64,000 bases of DNA from JAHECQ01 sp047638695 (GCA_047638695.1 JBLINY010000006.1:22533-86532), one strand, 5' to 3'. Positions 24,199-32,796 are shown, counted from the first letter of the stretch. Made by a program: numbers and translations. Notes: generated by a model from the sequence alone, not told the origin.

Positions 24199-24999
24199 TC
24201 AGACCTCGGCCCCACCCACAAGACCGAGTGCGTGCCATGAGCGAAGGCCGAGCAGGTCGGCCAGCACCGGGTCGGCATCGGCTTCGGCCAACTGATCGGC
24301 CGAGAGCGAGCGCTGCCAGTTCTCTTGGCCTCGGATGTGCGGTCGGGTGTAATAGCTGAAGATGCCAGCTCGGCGTTCCGAACTGCTGGTGTTCACACCC
24401 GTCTGGTGCCACAGGCGGCCATCCATGACGCACAGAGTCCCCGCGGGCGCCTCGAGCGATACGAGTTCAGGCGAAGACTGACCGTCCGTGAGGTGTTGGG
24501 GGCCGTGACCCAGAAGGTGGCTGCCGGGAGCCACGAGGGTGGCGCCAGTGTCGGCTTTGAAGTCGTCGACCATCCAGGTTGCGTTTGCCGCTTGGGGAAG
24601 CTCTGGCCATGGCTCAGGCAGATAGCCCTGGTCGGCGTGCATCACCATCTCTCCTCCGCCCGGGCTGGTGATGTTGGCGCTGATGTTCGACAGCAGTACT
24701 CGTTGGCCCAGCAAGTGGCGCACCAGGCCGAGTGCGGTCGGATTCGTCACCAGATCAACGAAGGGCTGACCTTCTGCCAGTAGGGCCCATACCCGTTGGT
24801 TTGTCCGATCTCGGTCGTACGGATAACCCCGGCCGGCATCGGGGGACCGATCGGCCAGCTCATAGAGCAGATCGTGGACCGCGGCCAGCGCGTCGGCCGT
24901 CAACACATCGGCGATCAGACACAGCCCATGCTCGGCCAGATCAGCGAGCGCCAGCTCGAGATCAGCAGTTGGTTCGAGCCCCAGCTGTTCGGTACCCAT
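24199..24999 (-). CDS. Phytanoyl-CoA dioxygenase (PhyH) family protein
   Basis: The 266-residue protein has a PhyH-type Fe(II)/2-oxoglutarate dioxygenase layout. EMVMHADQGYLPEPWPE supplies the His-x-Asp iron ligands, ATLVAPGSHLLGHGP is the conserved GSH segment, and MDGRLWHQTGVNTSSSERR supplies the distal His and the 2-oxoglutarate-binding Arg. Start ATG 24999 sits 5 bp after the stop of the cupin gene, so the two form an operon. Natural substrate unknown; family members hydroxylate lipids, ectoine precursors or natural products. Confidence 0.85.
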   Translation of the reverse strand: MGTEQLGLEPTADLELALADLAEHGLCLIADVLTADALAAVHDLLYELADRSPDAGRGYPYDRDRTNQRVWALLAEGQPFVDLVTNPTALGLVRHLLGQRVLLSNISANITSPGGGEMVMHADQGYLPEPWPELPQAANATWMVDDFKADTGATLVAPGSHLLGHGPQHLTDGQSSPELVSLEAPAGTLCVMDGRLWHQTGVNTSSSERRAGIFSYYTRPHIRGQENWQRSLSADQLAEADADPVLADLLGLRSWHALGLVGGAEV

Positions 25000-25004
25000 T
25001 CGAA

Positions 25005-25451
25005 TCACCCCTCGCCTGTGTTGGCCCGATTCCACCACGACATGTCCCCGCTGCGAACCTCATCGCTGTAGCGCACGTCGAAATCCCCGGTGAGGGTAAC
25101 CAGCCACAGCGCTCCGGTCTCGGTGAACATCGGCCCATGAAAGTGGTCGGGTGGAAAGCAGAAGTACGTGGGTCCCTCGAAGTGCTCTTCGCCGTACCAG
25201 CAATCGCCCTCTAGCAAGATGTCTTCTTGCAGCACGGAGTGGGCCTCGGCCGCCGCCGTGTGCCAACCCGGAGGCTCTTTGATCAACAGGCTCGTTGCCC
25301 CGGTCTCGGGATCGTGCGACAGCATTCGAGCCAACCCGTAGCCCTTGATATCGAGCTCGGCCGGCTGGTCCGAGTCTGGGCCCCACAGCACAGCCGTCGA
25401 CTGCCAGGGGATGTCCGTGAACGCCTTGCCATCAACCGGTTGTCTGCCCAT
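25005..25451 (-). CDS. Cupin-domain protein
   Basis: The 148-residue protein shows a single double-stranded beta-helix domain. The region AHSVLQEDILLEGDCWYGEE supplies the first cupin motif and FCFPPDHFHGPMFTETGALW the second, with His and Glu positions suited to metal binding. It resembles ChrR-like or DUF4437-type cupins. ATG 25451 is chosen; the frame stays open to 25511. It lies directly upstream of the PhyH gene, so both probably act on the same small molecule or in the same regulation. Confidence 0.72.
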   Translation of the reverse strand: MGRQPVDGKAFTDIPWQSTAVLWGPDSDQPAELDIKGYGLARMLSHDPETGATSLLIKEPPGWHTAAAEAHSVLQEDILLEGDCWYGEEHFEGPTYFCFPPDHFHGPMFTETGALWLVTLTGDFDVRYSDEVRSGDMSWWNRANTGEG

Positions 25452-25558
25452 GGGGCCAGTATCCCCCAGGTCACGCCATTGGGGGGTGCCTTCACCCCCA
25501 AACGCACACACATGCAGGCACTCTTACCAACGGTTCCTCTCGAGCGCATGCTGGCGAG

Positions 25559-26878
25559 ATGCATCGAATCAAGCGACACTCTCTCGCGCCTGCGTTGGCC
25601 GCGATCGGCCTGCTGGCCTCAGCCTGCAGCAGTTCAGCCCCGGTCGATGCGGGAGATCAGTCGTCTGCCCCTAGTGAGTCCTCAACCACGACCGCTCCGC
25701 CAGCAGCGCTCCCGCCGACAACCGGGCCGCCATCGACGCTTCCCCCAACCACGCTGCCACCGGTGCAGGATCCAGCCGTCGCCGCCACCCTCGCGGCGTA
25801 CACCACATGGTCCGATCAAGCTCGCCACTGGACAGACGAACGGCCACTCACCAGCGAGGAGTGGCACGTCGTCGATTCGGATGTCGGCCGACAGGCGGTT
25901 GCCTGCCAACCTTCACCGTTCCAAACGGTGGTCCGTGAGTTCGACGAGTTTCCTGCGTTCGGATTCTCGGGCGACGATGTCGTTCCCGGCCTGATCGTGA
26001 ACGGGACCTCAGTCAAAACGGCTGATCTACCAGTGGTGCCGATTGAACGAGCGCCGCTCACGCTGCGCTCGAGCCTGGCCTCGGAGAACCCGCTTGTTCT
26101 CATCGAGACACCAGATTCGGGGACCCTCGCCGCCGCCGTTGCCGACATCAAGCGTGACGCCGACAACCCGCCCATGGTGATCGACCGGGTCTCCTACGGT
26201 CGGGTCCTCTATTTCACGATGACCAGCACCGAGGTGCGGAGCGCCCAGGAATTACAGGTGGCGATCGACGCGGTGAACCGGCAGTACAGCGGCGAGGGCA
26301 CCGTTGACGTCAGCCACTTGGAGACCATCAGCCAGTCTGACATCTCGCTGATTGCCTACGGCGGCGACCAGAGCCTGACCCTCGGCGCCATCCGATCGGG
26401 TGATATCAACCAGTTTTTTGGCCCAGCCAACACGGCGACAGCAGCACCCTTGGCCTTCGCCCTGCGCACCCTCGACGGGGCTCCGGTGACATTGAGCGAA
26501 TCGGCCGATGTCAACCAACTGACCTGCACCAGAATCCCCGATCCGTTCGACTTCAAGCTGAACGTCTCAGCCGTGCAGGGAAAGCTCGTCGTGTCCGTCA
26601 ACAGCGACCCGGAGCTGACCGTCAAGGACGAGAACGCGTTCCTCCGCAAAACGGACGGTAAGGGCTCACTCAACCTGGATCTCGACCCAGGCATCAACAA
26701 AATCAAGTTGCGCTATACGAACCTTGGGTGCGACAACCAGTTCAAGGTCACGTTCAACATGATTGGGACGGGTGTGGTCCATACCGAGAGTCATCCGACG
26801 CCAGGGTGTTTCCAAGAAGGAGACGTCACCATCAACCTCGAGATCGACACCAACGACGGAACCGTCACCAAGGTGTGA
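25559..26878 (+). CDS. Lipoprotein resembling thiol-activated (cholesterol-dependent) cytolysins
   Basis: The 439-residue protein begins with a signal peptide ending in LLASACSSS and a Ser/Thr/Pro-rich linker to about residue 70, suggesting a lipid-anchored exported protein. Residues about 138-172 (DVVPGLIVNGTSV, PIERAPLTL) and 203-238 (NPPMVIDRVSYGRVLYFTMT, then a Lys/Ser-poor helix) resemble the cytolysin core (VSNVAYGRxxYVKLxTT region). DISLIAYGGDQSL at 261 resembles the next core strand. The segment between about 190 and 200, which in cytolysins holds roughly 100 residues including the first transmembrane hairpin, is missing. The C-terminal 110 residues lack the Trp-rich undecapeptide and look like a separate beta domain. 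Similarity was judged from memory of family motifs. Confidence 0.6.
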   Translation: MHRIKRHSLAPALAAIGLLASACSSSAPVDAGDQSSAPSESSTTTAPPAALPPTTGPPSTLPPTTLPPVQDPAVAATLAAYTTWSDQARHWTDERPLTSEEWHVVDSDVGRQAVACQPSPFQTVVREFDEFPAFGFSGDDVVPGLIVNGTSVKTADLPVVPIERAPLTLRSSLASENPLVLIETPDSGTLAAAVADIKRDADNPPMVIDRVSYGRVLYFTMTSTEVRSAQELQVAIDAVNRQYSGEGTVDVSHLETISQSDISLIAYGGDQSLTLGAIRSGDINQFFGPANTATAAPLAFALRTLDGAPVTLSESADVNQLTCTRIPDPFDFKLNVSAVQGKLVVSVNSDPELTVKDENAFLRKTDGKGSLNLDLDPGINKIKLRYTNLGCDNQFKVTFNMIGTGVVHTESHPTPGCFQEGDVTINLEIDTNDGTVTKV

Positions 26879-26883
26879 AAGAC

Positions 26884-27411
26884 ATGCCTCCGGTCACGGT
26901 GTTCGCCGTCGATGACCATCCGGCCTTTCTGGCCACGGTCAAGATGGTCGTCAACGCGACGCCAGGCTTCGCGTTGATCGGTACCGCTACTTCCGGGCAC
27001 GACGCCCCCACTGTGCTGTCGTCCGGCGTTGCGCTGTCCTCGGGCGTTGCACTGTCCTCCGGCGTTGCACTGTCCTCCGGCGTTGCACTGTCCTCCGGCG
27101 TTGCACTGTCCTCCAACCTTGCACCGTCCTCCGGCGTTGCGCCGCCCAGTCGCGAGCCGATTGATCTCGTGCTCACCGATGTGAGGATGCCGGGAATGTC
27201 CGGACCACAACTGGCCAGCGAGCTCCGAACTCGAGGACTGACGAGGTCGGTCGTGCTGTTGAGCAGCTACGACGTCGAGGACCTCCCCGAGAACTCGACC
27301 TCGGCTCCCGGCGTGGGCGGGTTCTTGACCAAGGCCCAGTTGTCACCGTCGGTCGGTATAGAAAGAGTGAGCAGGGGCTTTGACCGATCAAGACGTGATC
27401 GCAGGCGTTGA
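26884..27411 (+). CDS. Response-regulator receiver protein with repeat expansion
   Basis: The frame starts MPPVTVFAVDDHPAFLATV with the acidic pair of a receiver domain. It continues with LVLTDVRMPGMSGPQLASEL (phospho-acceptor Asp), VVLLSSYD and GFLTKAQLS (conserved Lys). Between the second helix and third strand lies a 42-residue insertion made of seven copies of a hexapeptide close to ALSSGV. No DNA-binding domain follows, so this is a stand-alone receiver or a truncated NarL-type regulator. The last 20 residues (Arg-rich) look frameshifted relative to a normal receiver end. It starts 5 bp after the cytolysin-like gene and overlaps the putative start of the histidine kinase. Confidence 0.72.
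   Translation: MPPVTVFAVDDHPAFLATVKMVVNATPGFALIGTATSGHDAPTVLSSGVALSSGVALSSGVALSSGVALSSGVALSSNLAPSSGVAPPSREPIDLVLTDVRMPGMSGPQLASELRTRGLTRSVVLLSSYDVEDLPENSTSAPGVGGFLTKAQLSPSVGIERVSRGFDRSRRDRRR
27013..27138 (+). repeat. Seven-copy 18-bp tandem repeat inside receiver gene
   Basis: Seven contiguous 18-bp units run from 27013 to 27138. The central three (27049-27102) are identical: GCACTGTCCTCCGGCGTT. Outer units differ by one to four bases. All keep the reading frame and encode the hexapeptide ALSSGV or variants (VLSSGV, ALSSNL, APSSGV). Identical central and divergent outer units fit slippage-driven expansion. Confidence 0.95.
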
Positions 27412-28689
27412 AGGGTCTACGTCTGCCGTAGGCGAACGGGCCGAGATCGAAGCACAGGTTCGCCAGCAATTCATCGGGTTGTTGCGCACCGAGATGTAGA
27501 CGATGGGGATCGCTACCACCGCGTTCGTCACCATTGGGGTGGTCTTCGACAAGGCCCCCATCGTGTGGGTGTGCGTCTTCGGTCTCGGTTGCGGGCTCTT
27601 TCGTCAGCTCGGCCGTCGACTGGTGAGAAAGGGTGACGTGCGAGGGGCGGTGATCGTGTTCACGGCCGGACAATGGGCAACCACGATTGCCGTCGTCTGG
27701 GTACTACCACTCGCGCTACCCGTGATGCTGTTCAACCTCGTCGTCCCCGTGCTGCTGGGCGCGACCTATCTCGACGACCGAGACCACCGCCCGATCGCCT
27801 ACTTTGTCGATGGGGGTCGCTGGTCTGATGGGCGTTGTTGGGCTCACTCAGGACCGTTTCGATCTCGCTGCCGGCGAATCGACAACGTTGATCGGCTGGG
27901 GAACGATCGTCTTCCTGGTTGGCTACACCTGGATGTTCACCGCAACCGTTCGCGATGCCAACCGCACCCGAGTGGCGACGCTCGAGCGAGCACTGACCGC
28001 CAACGATGCCCTTGCCGCCAGCCAAAACGAGCTACTGCAATCGCGTCGTCGCCTGGTTTGAGGTAGCCGACCAGGAGCGCGGACGGATCGAACGCAACAT
28101 CCACGACGGTGCGCAACAACGACTGGTATCGGTCGCCGTGCAGCTGAAACTCGCTCGAACTCTTGCGGTGGCCGGCCAACCCCCGGATGAGAAAACCCTC
28201 GACGCCCTCCACGACGAGGTAACCGCTGCGCTGCATGAGTTGCGCGAATTGGCGAGAGGCATCTACCCCTCGCTGCTGACCGAACGTGGTCTGATCGACG
28301 CCCTCGGCGCAGCAGCGCGGCAGTCAGCGTTTCCGACAACCATTGCATCGACCGACAAGTTCGATCTGCCGAACGATGTCGAGTCTGCGCTGTACTTCTT
28401 CTGTCTCGGGGCCATGCAGAACGCAGCGAAACATGCCGGTTCGAACGCCGAGCTGACGCTCTCGTTCCAGCGCCATGACGACAGCCTGAGCGTCGAGATT
28501 TCCGACAACGGAATCGGGTTCGACGACACGATCACCAATCGATCCCGCGGCCTACTCAACATGTCTGACCGGGTCCGCGCCCTCGGCGGCGACCTCTCGA
28601 TCGAGTCAACGCTGGGCGACGGCACCACGATCAGCGCCCTCGTGCCGCTGCAACGGCCGGTTCAAGACCAGTTCCCCCTCACCCGATGA
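27380..28689 (+). pseudogene. NarL-system sensor histidine kinase, broken by stop and frameshifts
   Basis: Three frames together encode a LiaS/DegS-type kinase. From TTG 27380 the first frame reads through a TAG at 27497-27499 into membrane segments (IATTAFVTIGVVF, VIVFTAGQWATTIAVVWVL, VMLFNLVVPVLLG). Near 27803-27808 it shifts by one base at TTT into SMGVAGLMGVVGLTQDRFDL and LIGWGTIVFLVGYTWMF. Near 28059-28062 it shifts again at TTT into the kinase core: ERGRIERNIHDGAQQRLVSV (HisKA_3 phospho-His), LRELARGIYPSLLTERGL, NAAKHAGS (N box) and VEISDNGIGFDD (G1). Removing one T at each place restores the frame. Three lesions suggest real decay, although two are homopolymer indels. Confidence 0.78.
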
Positions 28690-29231
28690 GTGACCTTCGA
28701 GTTGTCGTCCCCGACGACGACCTTCTGATGCGCAGCGGTGTGGTGGCAGTTGTTGGGCTCGTCGAAGGAGCGTCCGTTGTTGCCGAGGCCGGATCTCTTT
28801 CCGAACTCCTCGCGGCGGTGGCTACGCACCGGCCCGACGTCGTCGTCACCGATGTCCGGATGCCGCCCACATTCACCGATGAGGGCGTGCAGGCCACCCG
28901 CAGCATTCGCGACGATTGGCCAAGCACCGGCGTCGTTGTTCTCAGTCAGCATGCCGAGCCGGAGCATGTGCTCACCGTCTTTGAGGCCGGCAACGACGGG
29001 ATTGCGTACCTGCTCAAGGAAAACGTCGCCGACATGGCAACGCTGGAGAACTCAATCCGGGCTGTGGCCACCGGTGGTTCGTCGGTCGATCCGGCGGTGA
29101 TATCGATTTTGGTCGAGAGCCGCACCCGTCGCTCCACGGGCATCGACGGGCTGACCCCGCGGGAAACGGAAGCGCAAGGAAGCGAGGAGATCAGGCCGGC
29201 TGGATGGTGTCGATCTCGTGCGGGTATCTGA
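28686..29231 (+). pseudogene. LuxR/NarL response regulator lacking its HTH domain
   Basis: The ATG at 28686 overlaps the histidine kinase stop (ATGA). The protein has a complete receiver domain: VVVPDDDLLMRSG, VVVTDVRMPPTFTDEG (phospho-Asp), VVVLSQHAEPEH and YLLKENVADM. The linker reaches GLTPRETEA, the start of the LuxR-type helix-turn-helix, and then ends in unrelated residues because the DNA passes into the 3' end of the convergent aminotransferase gene. About 60 residues of DNA-binding domain are therefore missing. The junction is close to 29172-29190. Confidence 0.75.
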
Positions 29232-30906
29232 ACCAACGCAGGGCTTCGAAGTCGGGGGTGGTCGCAGGCGGATCGAGGAGCTCGATCTCCTCCGAGGCAA
29301 GGCGGTCGAACATCGCTTCCGCCTGAGCCAAATGTTCGGCCAACGACGTGGCGTCGCCGGCAGTTGAGCGGGTCGGGAACGTCATCGACCCAGATTCGTA
29401 ACTGATGTCGAACAGCGAGTGAGGTGGCGCCGTCACACCAAAACGATGACGCCACATGCCGGTGTCGGGTTCGAACCGGTAGTACGGCAACAGCTCGTGG
29501 CCTCGGTCGGCCAACAGCGCAACCGCTCCAACGATGTACTCCAACGCTTCGTCATCGATGAAATAATTGAAGTTCACCCGAATCCAACCGGGCTTGATGC
29601 CTTCACACCCAAGCGTGATCTCGCTCTCGAACGCTCGCGATTGGTCGAGATCGATGCCGAGCAGCCGATGCCCGTAGGGGCCAGCGCACGAACAACCGCC
29701 GCGCGATTGGATGCCGAACAGGTCGTTCAAGACGGCGACGACGAAGTTGTGATGCAAGAACTGCCGTCGATTGTGATCGGCCCGATCGCTATCCCGCACA
29801 ACGAACGACACGATCGACAGACGATCGGCGTCTTGGTTGCCGAGGATCTCGAGATTTGGATGTTCTCCCCAAGAGGCAAAGGCCTTCGCCAGTAGGTCCT
29901 CTTCGCGGGCCTTGATGGTGTCGACGCCGACGGCGTTCTTGAGTTGGAAAACAAGACCGGCCCGGATCGAACCGACGATGTCTGGCGTGCCGCCCTCCTC
30001 CCGATGCTCGACATCTGGCAAATAGTCGTGTTCGGTCGGATTGACGTAGGTGACGGTGCCGCCACCGGGGACGTCAGGCACCCGGTTGGTGAAGAGGTCG
30101 CGCCGTGCGACCAACAACCCGGGGGTGCCAGGGCCGCCGATGAACTTGTGGGGCGAAACGAAAACCGCATCGAGTTGCTCGCCCCCGTGGCCACCCATGT
30201 CGATCTCGACATAGGGCGCAGCCGCCGCGTAGTCCCAGAACGCACGAGCCCCGTAGCGATGCAGCAGCTCCGACACGGCTGCCACATCAGTAAGGATGCC
30301 GGTGACGTTCGATGCAGCCGAAAACGAGCCGATCAGCTGAGGCCGGTCGGCGTAGCGACGCAGCTCGGTCTCGAGCATGTCGAGATCGATGTGGCCATCG
30401 GCATCTTCATTGATGGTGACAACGTCGGCGATCGACTCGCGCCAGGGAATCTCGTTGGAATGATGTTCGTAGGGCCCGATGAACACGACGGGCCGCTGGT
30501 CGGCTGGGATGTGTTGCTCCAACGCATAGCGATCTTCCAGCAGGGAAGGGATCCGCAGCCCAAGCACGCCGATGAGCTTGGCGATAGCGCCGGTGGAGCC
30601 GCTCCCGCAGAACAGCACAGCGTGCTCGTCGGTGGCCCCAACTGCATCGGCAATCACCGAGCGCGCCTCTTCCCGGAACTTGGTCGTCTGCAACCCGGTG
30701 CCCGATGACTCGGTGTGGGTGTTGGCGTACAGCGGCAACACGAGCTCGGAGATGTACTTCTCGACGAACGACAGGGCCCGCCCGGAGGCCGTGTAGTCGG
30801 CATAGACCATCGGCCTCGGCCCGAATGGCCCCACCATGGTTTCGGAACTGCCGATGATGGCATCCCGAATGTGGCAGATCAGCTCGTCCTTCGGGGGATT
30901 TGTCAT
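29191..30906 (-). CDS. Class V aminotransferase / cysteine desulfurase-like PLP enzyme
   Basis: The 571-residue protein has a fold-type I PLP domain. Key marks are YADYTASGRALSFVEKYI, ANTHTESSGTGLQTT (residues about 61-75), VLFCGSGSTGAIAKLIG, FIGPYEHHSNEIPWRE with stacking His, and FVSPHKFIGGPGTPG with the Schiff-base Lys near 254. A Cys-rich loop GGCSCAGPYGHRLL occurs near residue 407. The C-terminal 120 residues are an extension beyond the usual 400-residue desulfurases. This type is widespread in bacteria, often annotated as aminotransferase class V; its substrate is not established. It stands alone and overlaps the decayed regulator on the other strand. Confidence 0.85.
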   Translation of the reverse strand: MTNPPKDELICHIRDAIIGSSETMVGPFGPRPMVYADYTASGRALSFVEKYISELVLPLYANTHTESSGTGLQTTKFREEARSVIADAVGATDEHAVLFCGSGSTGAIAKLIGVLGLRIPSLLEDRYALEQHIPADQRPVVFIGPYEHHSNEIPWRESIADVVTINEDADGHIDLDMLETELRRYADRPQLIGSFSAASNVTGILTDVAAVSELLHRYGARAFWDYAAAAPYVEIDMGGHGGEQLDAVFVSPHKFIGGPGTPGLLVARRDLFTNRVPDVPGGGTVTYVNPTEHDYLPDVEHREEGGTPDIVGSIRAGLVFQLKNAVGVDTIKAREEDLLAKAFASWGEHPNLEILGNQDADRLSIVSFVVRDSDRADHNRRQFLHHNFVVAVLNDLFGIQSRGGCSCAGPYGHRLLGIDLDQSRAFESEITLGCEGIKPGWIRVNFNYFIDDEALEYIVGAVALLADRGHELLPYYRFEPDTGMWRHRFGVTAPPHSLFDISYESGSMTFPTRSTAGDATSLAEHLAQAEAMFDRLASEEIELLDPPATTPDFEALRWFRYPHEIDTIQPA

Positions 30907-30936
30907 CGCTTCAAGCCTACTGACTGGAAAATCTTC

Positions 30937-31020
30937 GACTGCCTGACATCACAGGAACAGCAGGCAGTCAGCGGGGGCCGAACGCTAAATGTTCTTTAAT
31001 TTTTAAAGATGTCAGACATC
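30937..31020. promoter_or_regulatory. Three inverted repeats in divergent promoter region
   Basis: The 165-bp region between two divergent genes holds three perfect inverted repeats in a row. They are GACTGCCTG/CAGGCAGTC at 30937-30945 and 30961-30969, TCTTTAA-ttt-TTAAAGA at 30993-31009, and GATGTC-A-GACATC at 31008-31020. The middle one is strikingly AT-rich for this genome. Likely operators for one or more regulators; no T-run follows any of them, so a terminator is unlikely. Confidence 0.6.
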
Positions 31021-31071
31021 GACCACTAGGGTCCTCGTAGCACTCACAAGTCCGACTGACAGGATGAGGCC

Positions 31072-32052
31072 GTGGACGACATCGATCCCTCACCAGCGAG
31101 ACCGACAACGGCGCAGCCGGCGAATCGCACACAAACTCTCGTGGCCGTCGCGGCCTGCTTCGGAATCTTCCTGGCCGGCCTCGCGGTGGGACGAGCGTGG
31201 GGCGACGAGCCAGACATGATCATCGTTCCACAAGCCCAGACCGCTTCGCCCGAACTGGCGCCACCGCCGCAGCAGGCGAACCAACTGCCGAGCCCGACAA
31301 CTTCCGTTGCAGAGCAAGCCAGCACCAACACCTCAGAATTGCCCCCTGCTGGTCCGGAAATCAGCGTCGAGGGTCTCGAACGCGACCTCGCCGTCGTCAA
31401 CCTCGACAGGATTACCTTCGCCACCGGCACAAGCGCGCTCACATCGGAGGGGCGCGACGCCGTACAAGCGGCAGCAGCGGTGTTGATGGCCCACCCGTTC
31501 ATCCCCATCGAAATCGAAGTCAGAACGTATACCGAGGCATCGGCCGGCGAGAATCACGGCGTGAGCACCGCCCGAGCCGAGGCGATCTCGGCGGCCTTCA
31601 CCGATGCAGGCGTCTCCGGCGCCCGTCTGGCGACCGTGGGACTTGGCAACCCAGGCGACAACGAGTCAGGCGACCAACCAGAGAACCGGGTCGAGCTCGA
31701 GGCCGGCCCGCCGGCTGCCCTCACTCTGGCCCTGCGGTCGATACCGGGTGACATTTCGTTCGATCCTGGCACGGCAATCCTGACCACCACTGGCACTCAG
31801 ATTCTAGCCGAGGTGAAGGAAGCCTTGATGATCGATCCAGCGGTCGACGTCGAGATATCGGTCCACACATACTCCGAGGAAACAAGCGATGCCAACCACG
31901 ACCTGAGCCACCACCAAGGTGAGGCCATGATCGAGGTCCTGGTGCTCCAGGGCATTCCCCGCGATCGGCTGACAATGATCGGGCACGGCGATCCAGCCCA
32001 CTTTTCGCAGCCGGGACGCGACACCTACGTCACGTTCTACGGATTGGACTAG
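31072..32052 (+). CDS. Membrane-anchored protein with two OmpA-like domains
   Basis: The 326-residue protein has one N-terminal membrane helix (TLVAVAACFGIFLAGLAVG, residues 22-40), a Pro/Gln-rich linker, then two OmpA-like domains. The first (about 105-215) reads ITFATGTSALTSEGRDAVQA, IEIEVRTYTEAS and ARAEAISAAFTDAGVSGARL. The second (about 225-325) reads ISFDPGTAILTTTGTQIL, VEISVHTYSEET and GIPRDRLTMIGHGDP. OmpA-like domains bind peptidoglycan. The usual Asp/Arg ligand pair is not obvious in either copy. GTG 31072 is the start. The stop overlaps the convergent TetR stop on CTAG (32049-32052). Confidence 0.75.
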   Translation: MDDIDPSPARPTTAQPANRTQTLVAVAACFGIFLAGLAVGRAWGDEPDMIIVPQAQTASPELAPPPQQANQLPSPTTSVAEQASTNTSELPPAGPEISVEGLERDLAVVNLDRITFATGTSALTSEGRDAVQAAAAVLMAHPFIPIEIEVRTYTEASAGENHGVSTARAEAISAAFTDAGVSGARLATVGLGNPGDNESGDQPENRVELEAGPPAALTLALRSIPGDISFDPGTAILTTTGTQILAEVKEALMIDPAVDVEISVHTYSEETSDANHDLSHHQGEAMIEVLVLQGIPRDRLTMIGHGDPAHFSQPGRDTYVTFYGLD

Positions 32053-32741
32053 ACGTCCGCTTGGCTGCCGGTCGACATGGCAGCGGTGACCGCAGCCGCC
32101 TTTATCGTCTTTCCGACATCTCGCTTGGCCAGCCCAAGCAGGCGCAGCAACAGGCTCACCCGGTCGTCGAGTTGTTCTTCGCCCGATTCATCGGCCAGAT
32201 CAGATCGCATCCACTGCACCACGGCTCCGAGCACGGCGTCAGTGGCCGATGCGGCTGACGCCACGTCGAACCGTCCAGCCTCGATCCCGCTCTCGACGGT
32301 CCCCAGAATGACGGTCCGGATACGCAGCCGGAAGGTCGGGATCGCCGCCAGCAGCGAGACAAAAGCGGCGGCACCCGCCGGGTCTTCGGAGGAAAGAAGC
32401 AGCAGTTGTCGGCTGCCGATTGCCACCCGAATGGCCGGGTCGTTCTCAATCGAATCGAGGATTGTCGAAGCGATTTCGACCGTCATCTGCAACTGACCGG
32501 CAATTTCCTCGACCAGGTCGATCAGAGATGGGAAGTGGTTGTAGAAGGTGCCCGAGGCCACGCCGGCCTCGCCGGCGATCTCACCAACGGTGGCACCGTC
32601 TGGTCCCCGACGAGCCAACACGATCATTCCCGCATGCATCAGCTGAGCGCGAGTTCGCGCCCGCTTCTTTGGGTACCCGGCTTCACCCTCGCTGAGGGTG
32701 CCGCCCCTAGGGGTGGCGTTGTTGGGGTTGGCTGGAGACAT
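32049..32741 (-). CDS. TetR family regulator (probable PHA-locus regulator)
   Basis: About 230 residues from ATG 32741; the frame is open to 32813. The DNA-binding domain is RTRAQLMHAGMIVLARRGPD, GATVGEIAGEAGVASGTFYN and HFPSLIDLVEE. A helical ligand domain follows (about residues 75-200). It is divergent from the PHA synthase gene. The shared 157-bp region holds strong inverted repeats, so it most likely controls that gene and itself. Ligand unknown; acyl-CoA or hydroxyacyl compounds would fit the context. Confidence 0.83.
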   Translation of the reverse strand: MSPANPNNATPRGGTLSEGEAGYPKKRARTRAQLMHAGMIVLARRGPDGATVGEIAGEAGVASGTFYNHFPSLIDLVEEIAGQLQMTVEIASTILDSIENDPAIRVAIGSRQLLLLSSEDPAGAAAFVSLLAAIPTFRLRIRTVILGTVESGIEAGRFDVASAASATDAVLGAVVQWMRSDLADESGEEQLDDRVSLLLRLLGLAKRDVGKTIKAAAVTAAMSTGSQADV

Positions 32742-32796
32742 CAAGGAGCCTTTGTACCGACGTTGGAACGACATGACAAGTATCACATGTCTCACA

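Noticed and set aside
27013..27138. CRISPR-like repeat array
   Set aside because: Units are contiguous 18-mers without spacers and lie in frame in a coding sequence.
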